Of a DNA stretch of 12,121 nt, positions 1 to 6,854 are shown piece by piece; position 1 is the stretch's first letter, and the number at the start of each line of letters is the position of its first letter. The notes under the pieces are model-generated. The model had not been told where the DNA came from. It searched no databases and saw nothing but the letters and a program-made list of their open reading frames with translations. The stretch lies in contig DYHU01000098.1 of NCBI GenBank assembly GCA_020724025.1, positions 1-12,121 of the forward strand, in the 5' to 3' direction. Made by a program: the position numbers and the translations under genes. The stretch is from Syntrophorhabdus sp. (lineage in GTDB: Bacteria; Desulfobacterota; BSN033; UBA1163).

Positions 1-54
1 ATAACGTGTCCATGCCTGTATTACATGTCCCGCCTACGGTTTAGACTCCTATTC

Positions 55-82
55 TGTCATTCCCGTGAAAACGGGAATCCAG
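55..82. repeat. Short dispersed inverted repeat
   Basis: An 8-bp perfect inverted repeat (ATTCCCGT at 59-66, ACGGGAAT at 71-78) with a GAAA loop sits inside the phrase gtcattcccg...gggaatccag. The same phrase recurs at 1703-1757 and, in diverged form, at 9490-9570, so this is one copy of a dispersed repeat family and not a gene-specific site. It lies about 60 bp before the promoter of the lipoprotein gene. No gene is visible in bases 1-213. Confidence 0.6.
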
Positions 83-143
83 TTATCCGTAAAACCGGCA
101 TGCCTGCCGAAAACAACCATTGCTGACGCCCCCCTAATTCCCA

Positions 144-172
144 TTGACTTCCCTCTCCCCATTCAGTAAATT
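144..172 (+). promoter_or_regulatory. Candidate sigma-70 promoter of the lipoprotein/patatin unit
   Basis: TTGACT (144-149) and TAAATT (167-172) are separated by exactly 17 bp, matching the -35/-10 layout of housekeeping promoters. Transcription would start near 179, leaving a leader of about 35 nt before the ATG at 214. The leader contains the strong ribosome site GGGAGG (203-208). No operator is evident. Confidence 0.45.
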
Positions 173-213
173 TTAATCGATATTCATTCATTTTTGATTA
201 GTGGGAGGCAGAC

Positions 214-666
214 ATGATTTCAAGGAAACACTTTTCCCCTATCTACAAGATAGTTTTTCTTTTATCCATCCTTCTATTCCTCACCGCCTGTGAGCATTCT
301 CCGGAGATGGGGCCGGAACCTCTGGCAGGATTTTCGGAAAAGGTGATCGCCCTGGTCACGACCACCGTCAGGGGTCAACTCAGAGCCAATCCTCCAAAAC
401 AGCAGCTCCTCATGGCACAACTTCCATCTTTTGAAAAAACAGTGACTATGAACCAACTGATGGATGAACTAAAAGGAATAGATCCTCTGAAGAATCTTGC
501 CTACCTCATTGAAGCGGATATCATGTTTGAACTCCAGAAGCCGGAACATCAAAGAGAAAAAATGAGCTTCAATTCCTCTGAGATCCAGCGTGAAGTCATT
601 TCAGCGGTCATCGCTGGGATGAAGAAGGCTCTTGCCCAGCTCAAGGGAGGGAAAGATGGCAAATAA
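214..666 (+). CDS. Small putative outer- or inner-membrane lipoprotein, unknown function
   Basis: A 150-residue protein with a classic lipoprotein signal: a basic N-terminus (MISRKH), a hydrophobic core (residues 12-23) and a lipobox LTAC with the lipid-accepting Cys at residue 26. The mature part is about 125 residues, mostly helical and charged, with no catalytic motif that I recognise. GGGAGG five bases before the ATG supports this start. The stop codon overlaps the next gene (ATG at 656) by 11 bases, so the two are almost certainly cotranscribed and translationally coupled. The partner is a patatin-like lipase, so a role in the cell envelope or lipid turnover is plausible, but that is guilt by association only. 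I do not recognise the family. Confidence 0.8.
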   Translation: MISRKHFSPIYKIVFLLSILLFLTACEHSPEMGPEPLAGFSEKVIALVTTTVRGQLRANPPKQQLLMAQLPSFEKTVTMNQLMDELKGIDPLKNLAYLIEADIMFELQKPEHQREKMSFNSSEIQREVISAVIAGMKKALAQLKGGKDGK

Positions 667-1657
667 AAGGGCCCTGGTCTTAAGCGGCGGGGGGGCAAAA
701 GGCGCCTTCACGGCAGGGGTCGTCAAATATCTGATGGTTGAACTGGGTCTCAATTTTGATCTTGTTGTGGGGACGAGCACCGGCGCCCTGATCGCTCCTC
801 TTGTGGCGAGTCAGGACATTGCCAACCTGATTCACTTTTATGAGAATGTGGAACAGCAGGATATCCTGACAGACCGGCCCGATCTCCTGGCCTTTCTCTT
901 CTCCGACGCCCTCAACGATACCAAGCCCCTTGAGAGGCTGATCCATAAATTCTTCGGTGACAGAAGACGTTATGAGAGGCTCGTCCGATCCTCCACAGAG
1001 ATATTCGTCACGATCGTCAACATGCAGACCGGAGAGATTGAATACGGAAACCAGCACCAGGATCCGAAACACAAGCTTCTCAAGAAGATCCTTGCCTCCG
1101 CATGCGTTCCCGTCATGATGCCTCCCGTCAAAATCGGAAAATATCAATATGTCGATGGAGGGGTAAAAGAGATCGCCCCCTTCGGTAAGGCGATTGATGA
1201 AGGGGCAACCCACATTGTCTCCGTTATCCTTTCGCCTGATGCAGGACATCGGGAGCCGGCCCGACAAGAATTCACAAGTTCCATGGAGATATTAAAACGG
1301 ACGCTCGGACTCCTGACCGATGAGATAGTGGACAATGACCTGAAGATCGCAACGGTTTATAGCGAAGCCATCCGCTATCTCGATCAGATCAAGACCCATG
1401 CGAAGAAGGGACTCGGTTTGACCGATTCGCAGATACGGAAGCTCTTTATGGGACTCGAAAATCCCTTTAATGGAAAGAGAATTGTCGGGATCACGACCAT
1501 CCGGCCTGATGAGGAGCTGATGGACTCCTCCCTCAGCTTCGACCCGGATAAGATGAGAGAGATGGTTGATAAAGGATATAAAAAAGCAAAGGAAGTCGTC
1601 AGCCAGGAGAAGGCCCAGGGAAGTGGCTTTTTTCGAACCTGTGCGTCTGGATACTGA
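656..1657 (+). CDS. Patatin-like phospholipase (alpha/beta serine-aspartate lipid hydrolase)
   Basis: A 333-residue protein with the full patatin signature. The oxyanion-hole loop SGGGAKGAF is at residues 10-18, the nucleophile elbow G-T-S-T-G has Ser41, and the second catalytic residue is Asp167 in the V-D-G-G motif. Patatin-family enzymes use a Ser-Asp dyad to release fatty acids from membrane lipids. No signal peptide is seen, so it is probably cytoplasmic or membrane-associated. The start at 656 is preferred over an upstream in-frame ATG at 632: it has GGAGGG just upstream and begins right at the conserved domain (MANKRALVLSGGG). The C-terminal 100 residues after the catalytic domain are less typical. 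It overlaps the lipoprotein gene by 11 bases. The family is certain; the lipid substrate is unknown. Confidence 0.92.
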   Translation: MANKRALVLSGGGAKGAFTAGVVKYLMVELGLNFDLVVGTSTGALIAPLVASQDIANLIHFYENVEQQDILTDRPDLLAFLFSDALNDTKPLERLIHKFFGDRRRYERLVRSSTEIFVTIVNMQTGEIEYGNQHQDPKHKLLKKILASACVPVMMPPVKIGKYQYVDGGVKEIAPFGKAIDEGATHIVSVILSPDAGHREPARQEFTSSMEILKRTLGLLTDEIVDNDLKIATVYSEAIRYLDQIKTHAKKGLGLTDSQIRKLFMGLENPFNGKRIVGITTIRPDEELMDSSLSFDPDKMREMVDKGYKKAKEVVSQEKAQGSGFFRTCASGY

Positions 1658-1686
1658 TTCAATAGCTCTCCGTTAGCTACCTCTAA

Positions 1687-1892
1687 CTACAGCAGATTTT
1701 TTGTCATTCCCGTGAAACTTGTCCTCGAAGGTATCAATCGGTAAACGGGAATCCAGGCGTCGTCCCCCGTATCAAGTACGGGGCAGGCTCTGCGAATGCA
1801 GGGAACCACTCATTCTTAAGAACTGGATTCCTGTTTTCACAGGAAACCCTGGATACCCGCTTTCGCGGGTATGACGAGTGGGGCTACAGCAG
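1687..1892. repeat. Composite repeat block bounded by a 9-bp direct repeat
   Basis: This fills most of the 337-bp gap between the convergent patatin and ATPase genes, and no gene is seen in it. CTACAGCAG occurs at 1687-1695 and again at 1884-1892. Between them lie a gtcattcccg...cgggaatccagg pair (1703-1717 and 1744-1757), a CCCCGTA/TACGGGG hairpin (1765-1771, 1777-1783), and an ATACCCGC/GCGGGTAT hairpin (1853-1860, 1865-1872). The same building blocks recur near 60 and near 9500-9620, marking a dispersed family. The direct repeats may be a target-site duplication or chance. Confidence 0.55.
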
Positions 1893-1900
1893 TTTTTACT

Positions 1901-1917
1901 GGCAGAGTGCCTTTTTT
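1901..1917 (+). terminator. Weak candidate rho-independent terminator after the patatin gene
   Basis: GGCA-gag-TGCC (1901-1911) is followed by an uninterrupted run of T (1912-1918). The stem is only 4 bp, so the signal rests mainly on the T-run. It would end plus-strand transcription from the lipoprotein/patatin unit before it runs into the convergent ATPase gene. Confidence 0.3.
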
Positions 1918-1994
1918 TCTAAAAGAGTCGCTGTAATCTTAAGGTATATTTGTGAAGAATGTGATCGACGTGACTATTCCTCTTTCTTTCTCCT

Positions 1995-3236
1995 TCATAG
2001 GCAGAACCAGGGCAGGACGGTCACACTTTCATGAATTTCCATAGGTCTGGAAGAGCGGCAGATCAGGTAACCGTGCTTAGCCTGCTTTGGATGCTCCCGG
2101 AGGAAAGTTAATATATGGTGGGCATCCTGCAGTTTGGGATGTTCACTCCACTTGACCTCAACCGGCGTGAGGGAGGAATTGTCTTCGATAATGAAATCGA
2201 CTTCAGCTCCCTGCCGGGAACGCTGATAATGAAGTTGACCTCTACCGAGGTACTGGAGCCTTTTCCAGAGTTCAATACCTACCCATTGCTCCAGAAAAGG
2301 GCCCGGATTGACCTTCACAATATCGATGGAAGGAATCAATCCGGCGGCTGCATGCCGCACCCCAAGGTCAAAGAAGAAGAACTTCGGCGTCGAGAGTAGA
2401 TTCTTCCGCGGGCTCTTGGCATAGGCCGGGACCCGGAAACCTATGAACATATCCTCTAGCAATTGGTAATACGCCTTGACCGTCGGTTGGGAGATCCCTG
2501 TCTCCTGTGAGATGGCAGCATAATTAAGGATTTGGCCGGATTCGGCGGCAGCCAAATGAAGAAAGCGCAGAAATGCACCCCAATCTTTGACCAGGGCTTC
2601 GCGCCGGATCTCTTCTTCCAGATGGATAATGGAAAAAGCCTTAAGGAGCTCCGGTCTGTCTTTTTCTTCACTGCTGACGATTCCAGGAAGAGCCCCATAT
2701 GCCAGCCTCGCCTGCAGATCCCATGCTGGAAACGGACTGGAGGGAATTCTTCCTCCCGGCCAGAGTAAAGGCAGAGGAGAGACGGCATGGGGGGATTTCA
2801 AAAGAGGCGGATGCTCTGCCAGGGTCAATGGATAAAGCCGATGGATAAAGCTACGGCCAGGAAGCAGGTTGGCTCCCGTCCGCCGCAGTTTCCGGGCAGA
2901 ACTCCCACACAGGACAAACCGCCACCGCTCCTTGTCACGATCATAAAGATTCTGCACTGCGTCGAAGATCGCGGGTGCCGCTTGGACCTCGTCCACAAAT
3001 ACAACCTGTCCCTTCCTTTGTGCAGGGAGCCCACGACAGAGCGCCAGGAACTCACCCGGTTGGGAGAGATGTCGCGATCGTTCCTCGGGGTCTGAAAGAT
3101 CGATCCGCAACGTATCCGGAGGAAGGAGGGCATTGAGCAGGGTAGATTTGCCCGTTTGTCGTGCCCCGAACATGAGGTGAACAAACGGGCGCTTCAGTTT
3201 TTCCTTTAATGGCCCTGCATACCAGCGATCAAACAT
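1995..3236 (-). CDS. AAA-type ATPase with C-terminal DUF4143 domain
   Basis: A 413-residue protein of the common AAA_14/DUF4143 architecture. The N-terminal P-loop GARQTGKST is at residues 24-32, and the Walker B stretch VVFVDEVQ (Asp82-Glu83) is followed by a helix-rich AAA core. The C-terminal DUF4143 half contains E-V-D-F (345-348) and V-E-V-K (359-362); a D...ExK arrangement resembles the PD-(D/E)XK nuclease fold to which DUF4143 domains have been related. These proteins are widespread, patchily distributed and usually solitary; their cellular role is not established, and links to mobile elements or defence are suspected. Here the gene is monocistronic, convergent with patatin and divergent from the selenoprotein operon. 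The ribosome site is weak. The reading frame is intact and both ATPase motifs are complete. Confidence 0.9.
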   Translation of the reverse strand: MFDRWYAGPLKEKLKRPFVHLMFGARQTGKSTLLNALLPPDTLRIDLSDPEERSRHLSQPGEFLALCRGLPAQRKGQVVFVDEVQAAPAIFDAVQNLYDRDKERWRFVLCGSSARKLRRTGANLLPGRSFIHRLYPLTLAEHPPLLKSPHAVSPLPLLWPGGRIPSSPFPAWDLQARLAYGALPGIVSSEEKDRPELLKAFSIIHLEEEIRREALVKDWGAFLRFLHLAAAESGQILNYAAISQETGISQPTVKAYYQLLEDMFIGFRVPAYAKSPRKNLLSTPKFFFFDLGVRHAAAGLIPSIDIVKVNPGPFLEQWVGIELWKRLQYLGRGQLHYQRSRQGAEVDFIIEDNSSLTPVEVKWSEHPKLQDAHHILTFLREHPKQAKHGYLICRSSRPMEIHESVTVLPWFCL

Positions 3237-3286
3237 GATCCACCATTGTCCCGTTCCGCCATTGTCGGTATAAAAGGGAATATCAG

Positions 3287-3337
3287 TTAAGTTTATATTT
3301 ATGCGACAAATATAAACTTAAGTTCATTATTTGTCAA
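3287..3337 (-). promoter_or_regulatory. Promoter of the ATPase gene with an overlapping perfect palindrome (putative operator)
   Basis: On the minus strand, TTGACA (complement of 3332-3337) and TATATT (complement of 3309-3314) are separated by 17 bp, a near-consensus sigma-70 promoter. It would start transcription about 65 bp before the ATPase ATG. A perfect 14-bp inverted repeat (3287-3300 and 3308-3321; arm TTAAGTTTATATTT, 7-bp spacer ATGCGAC) covers the -10 box and expected start site. A dimeric repressor bound there would block the promoter. The repressor is unknown; the ATPase itself or a factor encoded elsewhere are options. Confidence 0.55.
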
Positions 3338-3405
3338 CCTCATTTCCCCCAGCTTGATCTCATTTTAAGCATATCGTCAGGGTGAAGACGAGGAGGATCA
3401 TAAGC

Positions 3406-3468
3406 ATGGTGAACATATTGTTCGGTTATCCTGATCGGGAGAGATTGACTCCCGCCGAGGTGATTTAA
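3406..3468 (+). CDS. Doubtful 20-codon ORF with a good ribosome site
   Basis: ATG at 3406 opens a 20-codon frame ending in TAA at 3466. AGGAGG (3391-3396) lies upstream, at a slightly long spacing of 9 bases. An in-frame GTG at 3382 could extend it to 28 codons. The next small ORF starts 13 bases after its stop. I recognise no homologue. It may be a leader peptide, a remnant of a decayed gene, or noise in the 530-bp gap between the ATPase and the selenoprotein operon. Confidence 0.2.
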   Translation: MVNILFGYPDRERLTPAEVI

Positions 3469-3481
3469 GGAGATAGTGAGC

Positions 3482-3643
3482 ATGAAGAAAAAAGATGAGC
3501 TTGGGGAGAAGGTGAAAAATGATTTTTCAAACCATATCCTTCTGGACATGGCTCACAATGATCAAATGGCCTCCCTCTCCCCAGCGGGAAGGGAAGTTCA
3601 TCCTTTGGGACGTGGCTCGCAATTTCACCCATTGAACATCTAA
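3482..3643 (+). CDS. Possible small protein of 53 residues, or remnant of a decayed gene
   Basis: ATG at 3482 is preceded by AAGGAG (3467-3472) at 9-base spacing, and the frame runs 53 codons to TAA. The N-terminal half (MKKKDELGEKVKND, then a short hydrophobic patch HILLDMA) is lysine-rich and looks protein-like. The second half is glycine- and proline-containing and covers a repeat-like stretch ccctctccccagcgggaaggg. The phrases acatggctcacaat and acgtggctcgcaat occur about 65 bp apart inside it, suggesting a small internal duplication. No family is recognised and no promoter is obvious. It could be a truncated pseudogene end. Confidence 0.3.
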   Translation: MKKKDELGEKVKNDFSNHILLDMAHNDQMASLSPAGREVHPLGRGSQFHPLNI

Positions 3644-3702
3644 TCCTAAAATCAGGTAAAACTATTTCCTATTTTGAATGAACTCTATTAAATCATTACT
3701 AC

Positions 3703-3731
3703 TTGTATTTGTAAGATGAATGGGGTATAAA
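3703..3731 (+). promoter_or_regulatory. Candidate promoter of the selenoprotein-radical SAM-selA-rluD operon
   Basis: TTGTAT (3703-3708) and TATAAA (3726-3731) are 17 bp apart in an AT-rich stretch, giving a start near 3738 and a short leader of about 30 nt. No other comparably good promoter is seen before selA or the pseudouridine synthase gene, which fits a single operon promoter. No riboswitch-like structure fits in so short a leader. Confidence 0.4.
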
Positions 3732-3768
3732 TACCGGAAAGTGTTAGTGATTGGTGGTGGTGGATAGA

Positions 3769-5085
3769 GTGAAGAAGACATGGTGTTTTTTAGTTTTTTT
3801 CGGCCTTGTGATCCTGCTGATGATCACGGGATCTCCCTCTGCCCAGAAACAACCAAAGACCCTCACGATCCTGTCCACCAATAACATCAATGGTGAGATC
3901 GATCCCTGCCCTACCTGAGACCCGAAGACACGTTTTGGCGGTCTTGCCAGAAGGGGCACATGGATCAAGGAGGTTCGTGAGAGCGGGGGAAAGGACCTGC
4001 TCATTTTAGATGCGGGCGACCTTCTCTTTAAAAGATATTCGGCTCCCGTTCCCGAAAATGAGATGAAGATGGTAACGGAAAAGGCAAAACTGATCATCGA
4101 CAGTCTCAATCTAATGGGCTACGATGTTCTGGCTATCGGAGATGACGATCTCAGCCTGGGGAAAGAGTTTCTATTGGAGATGTTCAGGAGAGCAAACTTC
4201 CCTTTCCTCTCCTCCAATGTCATCGATGATTCATCAGGTAAACCGCTCTTCCAGACCCATCTCATCAAGAAGAGCAATGGTCTGAGAATCGGGATCTTCA
4301 GCCTCCTCGCCCCCGATACTTTTCCAAATCCATACGATCCCAGAAAAAAAGGTCTCGTGCTTCGTTCCCCCACTGAAACCGCTCAGGCCATGGTCAAAGA
4401 GCTCCAGTCGAAAACCGACCTGATCATCCTCCTAAGCCATCTTGGCTATCCCAAGGATGTGGAATTGGCCCAGACCGTGCCGGGGATTCATCTCATCGTG
4501 GGAGGCCATACGGGAGTCAACCTTCCCTACCCTCCTGCCATCAATAAAAGCCTGATCGTCCAGATGGGCCCGAAGGGATTATACGGAGGAAGACTGGATC
4601 TCACCTTCCACAACAATGAACCGTATTTTTTTAATTCTTCAGAAAAAAGGGCCTTTGAGGGCAGTTTGAACCAATTCAAGGAGAGGGTCGCCTTCTCCGA
4701 TGTAAAGGAAATTGAAACATGGTTGCAATACAACTTCGGCCCTTATTCCCGCATCCTCCATCTGGCCCGTCAATATAACATACCCCTTCCGGAGGAATTC
4801 ATCCAGAACCTGAGAGACCTCATCGCCTCCTTGAATGCCAAGGATATTGAAAAACAGAAAACGATGAGGGCGAAGATCAAAGGAGAGGCTGAACAGATCC
4901 TCAAACAACTCCGGGACAGGAATGAATTTATCCACAACCTCACCGCCCTCGGCGAACAGATTAAAGACCACCCAGAGATCGGAAGGATGGTTGAAGCTTT
5001 TCGTTCAAAATATCCTGAACCGGAAAAACCCGCTCCCCCGAGACACGAAGCCCCCCGCCCCCAGAGCGGAGCTCCGCAGAAGTGA
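3769..5085 (+). CDS. UshA-like exported selenoprotein (metallophosphatase/5'-nucleotidase family) with in-frame TGA read as Sec
   Basis: A 438-residue protein if TGA at 3916-3918 (codon 50) is decoded as selenocysteine. Residues 1-25 form a signal peptide (MKKTW, hydrophobic core to about 19, then SPSA-Q). The core then follows the 5'-nucleotidase/UshA pattern: ILSTNNINGEID (34-45), Cys47-Pro-Thr-Sec50, GGLARR (57-62), LDAGD (80-84), IGDDD (123-127), SHLG (223-226) and GGHTG (245-249). The metal-ligand positions differ from classical enzymes: the usual TND.HG reads TNNING, GNHE reads GDDD, and the last GHxH reads GHTG. Phosphatase activity is therefore doubtful, and a redox role through CxxU is more likely. 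The C-terminal third is helical and charged, ending in a Pro-rich tail. The start is taken as GTG 3769, just after GGTGG; other GTG/TTG codons at 3751-3760 are possible. An ATG at 4063 would drop the signal peptide and half the core. It resembles proteins labelled 'UshA-like (seleno)protein' in public annotation (from memory). It is the first gene of an operon with radical SAM and selA genes. Confidence 0.85.
3916..3954 (+). promoter_or_regulatory. Sec codon TGA and bacterial SECIS-like hairpin
   Basis: Directly after the TGA (3916-3918) an RNA hairpin can form: TTTTGGC (3933-3939) pairs with GCCAGAA (3946-3952), 7 bp with one G-U wobble. It closes a 6-base loop GGTCTT (3940-3945) that begins 22 nt after the TGA. 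Bacterial SECIS elements, read by SelB, need a G within the first bases of an apical loop roughly this far downstream. The loop is strikingly close to the AGGUCU loop of the Escherichia coli fdhF element. It lies within the coding sequence, as expected for bacteria. Confidence 0.8.
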
Positions 5086-5087
5086 AA

Positions 5088-6854
5088 ATGTCAACAACTG
5101 ATCTAATCCTTCTTCATCCGCCCACCTATTACGATTTCAGGAAGAGGCCCGGGATTTACGGGCCCATCAGCGATGTGGTGCCCTCCACCCCTGTCTTTGA
5201 GATGTATCCCATCGGTTTTGCCAGCCTCTCGGAGTATCTTGAGCGCCATGGCCTGAAGGTCAGGATCATCAATGTTGCCATGAAGATGCTCAAGGATAAT
5301 GGGTTTGATGTGGAAAGGCTCATCCGTAAGAACAGGCCCCTTGCCTTCGGCCTCGATCTCCACTGGATGGCCCATGTCCACGGAGCGCTGGCCCTGGCCG
5401 AGATGATCAAACGGTTTCATCCGGATATACCTGTCATCCTCGGCGGGCTCTCTGCCACCTACTATCACGAAGAGATCCTCCGCCAGTATCCTTTTGTCGA
5501 TTTTGTCATGAGGGGGGACTCGACGGAAAAACCCCTGCTCCAGTTATTAAAGACGCTCAAGGAAAAAAGAGAATTTAAAAACATCCCCAACCTCTCCTAC
5601 CGGGATGGAGGAAATGGCGTCCGTGCCAACCCCATCACCTATGTGCCGGAAGACCTCAATGATATCACAATCGATTATCGCCATATCATGAAGAAGGTCG
5701 TCAGGTTCATGGACCCTGTGGGTTACCAGCCTTTTATCGACTGGTATTCCTATCCTGTCACCGCTGTCTTCACCTGCCGCGGCTGTATCTACCATTGTAA
5801 AACCTGCGGGGGTTCATCCCGGACTTTCCGGTCGATGGCCAACCGCACGAAGCCGGCCTACCGGGACCCGGAGCTCCTGGCGCGGGATATCTTCAATATC
5901 TCAGATCATCTCAACGCCCCCATCATGATCATCGGCGACATCTTTCAGCCCGGGGAGGAGTATGGCGCCACCTTTCTCAGGGAGATGAAGAGAAAACCGA
6001 TCGACAATCACCTTGCCTTTGAATTTTTCGTCCCCCCTTCGAGGGATCAACTGGAGAGGATCGCCGAATCGGTAAAAAATTTCAATATCGAAATCTCTCC
6101 CGAGTCTCACGATGAAGAGGTCCGAAGGGCTTTCGGCAGGCCTTATGCCAATCAGCCTATGGAGAAAATGATTGCTGATGCGATCGACCTCGGCTGCAAG
6201 CGGATCGACCTCTTCTTTATGATCGGCCTCCCAAAACAGACCTACCGATCGGTCATGGAGACGGTTGATTACTGCCGGCTCCTGCTGGAGCGATTTCAAC
6301 CCTATGACAAGCTATTTCCCTTCATCTCTCCCCTTGCTCCCTTTCTCGATCCCGGAAGCACGGTATTCGAGGAGCCGGAAAAGTTTGGATACCGTCTCCT
6401 CTACCGGACCGTGGAGGAGCACCGTCAGGCGTTAATGTCACCGAGCTGGAAATACATCCTCAACTATGAAACCGAATGGATGGATCGCAATGAGATCGTG
6501 GCGAGCACCTATGAGTCCGGAAAGAGACTGAATCGCCTGAAGGCTGAGTTTGGTTTGATCGATCGAAAGACAGCCGAGTCGGTCGAAATGCGGATCGAAA
6601 GGGCACTCCGCATGATGGAGGAGATCGACCGGATCATGGCCATGCCGGATCTCCGGGAAAGGGAACCCTCACTGGAGTCATTGCTGAAACAGCCCCTTTC
6701 GCTGGAGACCTACAGCATGTCCACGGTCTGTGAGAAGAGAGAACTGGAGTGGCCCACCCGATTCATCCGGATGAACTTGTTTAAGATTATCAAAACACTA
6801 ATTGCGAGGAGGAAGCCCAATGTCTCGGACCCTTCGCCAGCAGGTTCTTCGTAA
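5088..6854 (+). CDS. B12-binding domain/radical SAM domain protein
   Basis: A 588-residue two-domain protein. The N-terminal 200 residues look like a cobalamin-binding Rossmann fold (LILLHPPTYYDF; MYPIGFASLSEYLERHG; VILGGLSATYY near 120-130; MRGDSTEKPLL). The radical SAM cluster follows at Cys233-x3-Cys237-x2-Cys240, with an extra Cys at 230, then a TIM-barrel segment and a helical C-terminus. Such enzymes cleave S-adenosylmethionine at a [4Fe-4S] cluster and often do methylations or rearrangements with cobalamin. This one resembles the uncharacterised Ta0216-type group (tentative recall); the substrate is unknown. Start choice: the upstream stop is at 5083-5085. GTG 5082 overlaps that stop (GTGA) and has GGAG at 5068; ATG 5088 follows two codons later in the same frame and matches the natural protein start. 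The 3' end overlaps selA by 35 bases. Confidence 0.9.
   Translation: MSTTDLILLHPPTYYDFRKRPGIYGPISDVVPSTPVFEMYPIGFASLSEYLERHGLKVRIINVAMKMLKDNGFDVERLIRKNRPLAFGLDLHWMAHVHGALALAEMIKRFHPDIPVILGGLSATYYHEEILRQYPFVDFVMRGDSTEKPLLQLLKTLKEKREFKNIPNLSYRDGGNGVRANPITYVPEDLNDITIDYRHIMKKVVRFMDPVGYQPFIDWYSYPVTAVFTCRGCIYHCKTCGGSSRTFRSMANRTKPAYRDPELLARDIFNISDHLNAPIMIIGDIFQPGEEYGATFLREMKRKPIDNHLAFEFFVPPSRDQLERIAESVKNFNIEISPESHDEEVRRAFGRPYANQPMEKMIADAIDLGCKRIDLFFMIGLPKQTYRSVMETVDYCRLLLERFQPYDKLFPFISPLAPFLDPGSTVFEEPEKFGYRLLYRTVEEHRQALMSPSWKYILNYETEWMDRNEIVASTYESGKRLNRLKAEFGLIDRKTAESVEMRIERALRMMEEIDRIMAMPDLREREPSLESLLKQPLSLETYSMSTVCEKRELEWPTRFIRMNLFKIIKTLIARRKPNVSDPSPAGSS

Noticed and set aside
680..1267. Long minus-strand ORF opposite the patatin gene
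   Set aside because: It is a frame shadow of a clear patatin coding sequence and has no recognisable domain or ribosome site.
1655..1743. TGA stop of the patatin gene followed by about 28 open codons, a possible second Sec codon
   Set aside because: The extension runs into the dispersed repeat, has no homology-like residues, and the patatin domain is already complete; no SECIS-like hairpin with a suitable loop was seen right after it.
55..1892. Possible CRISPR array from recurring gtcattcccg/gggaatcc motifs
   Set aside because: The motifs are irregularly spaced, diverged and arranged as inverted, not direct, repeats, and no cas genes are present.
4063..5085. Metallophosphatase-like ORF starting at ATG 4063
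   Set aside because: The conserved N-terminal half of the domain and the signal peptide lie upstream in the same frame, separated only by the TGA at 3916; the 4063 ATG is an internal Met and lacks a ribosome site.
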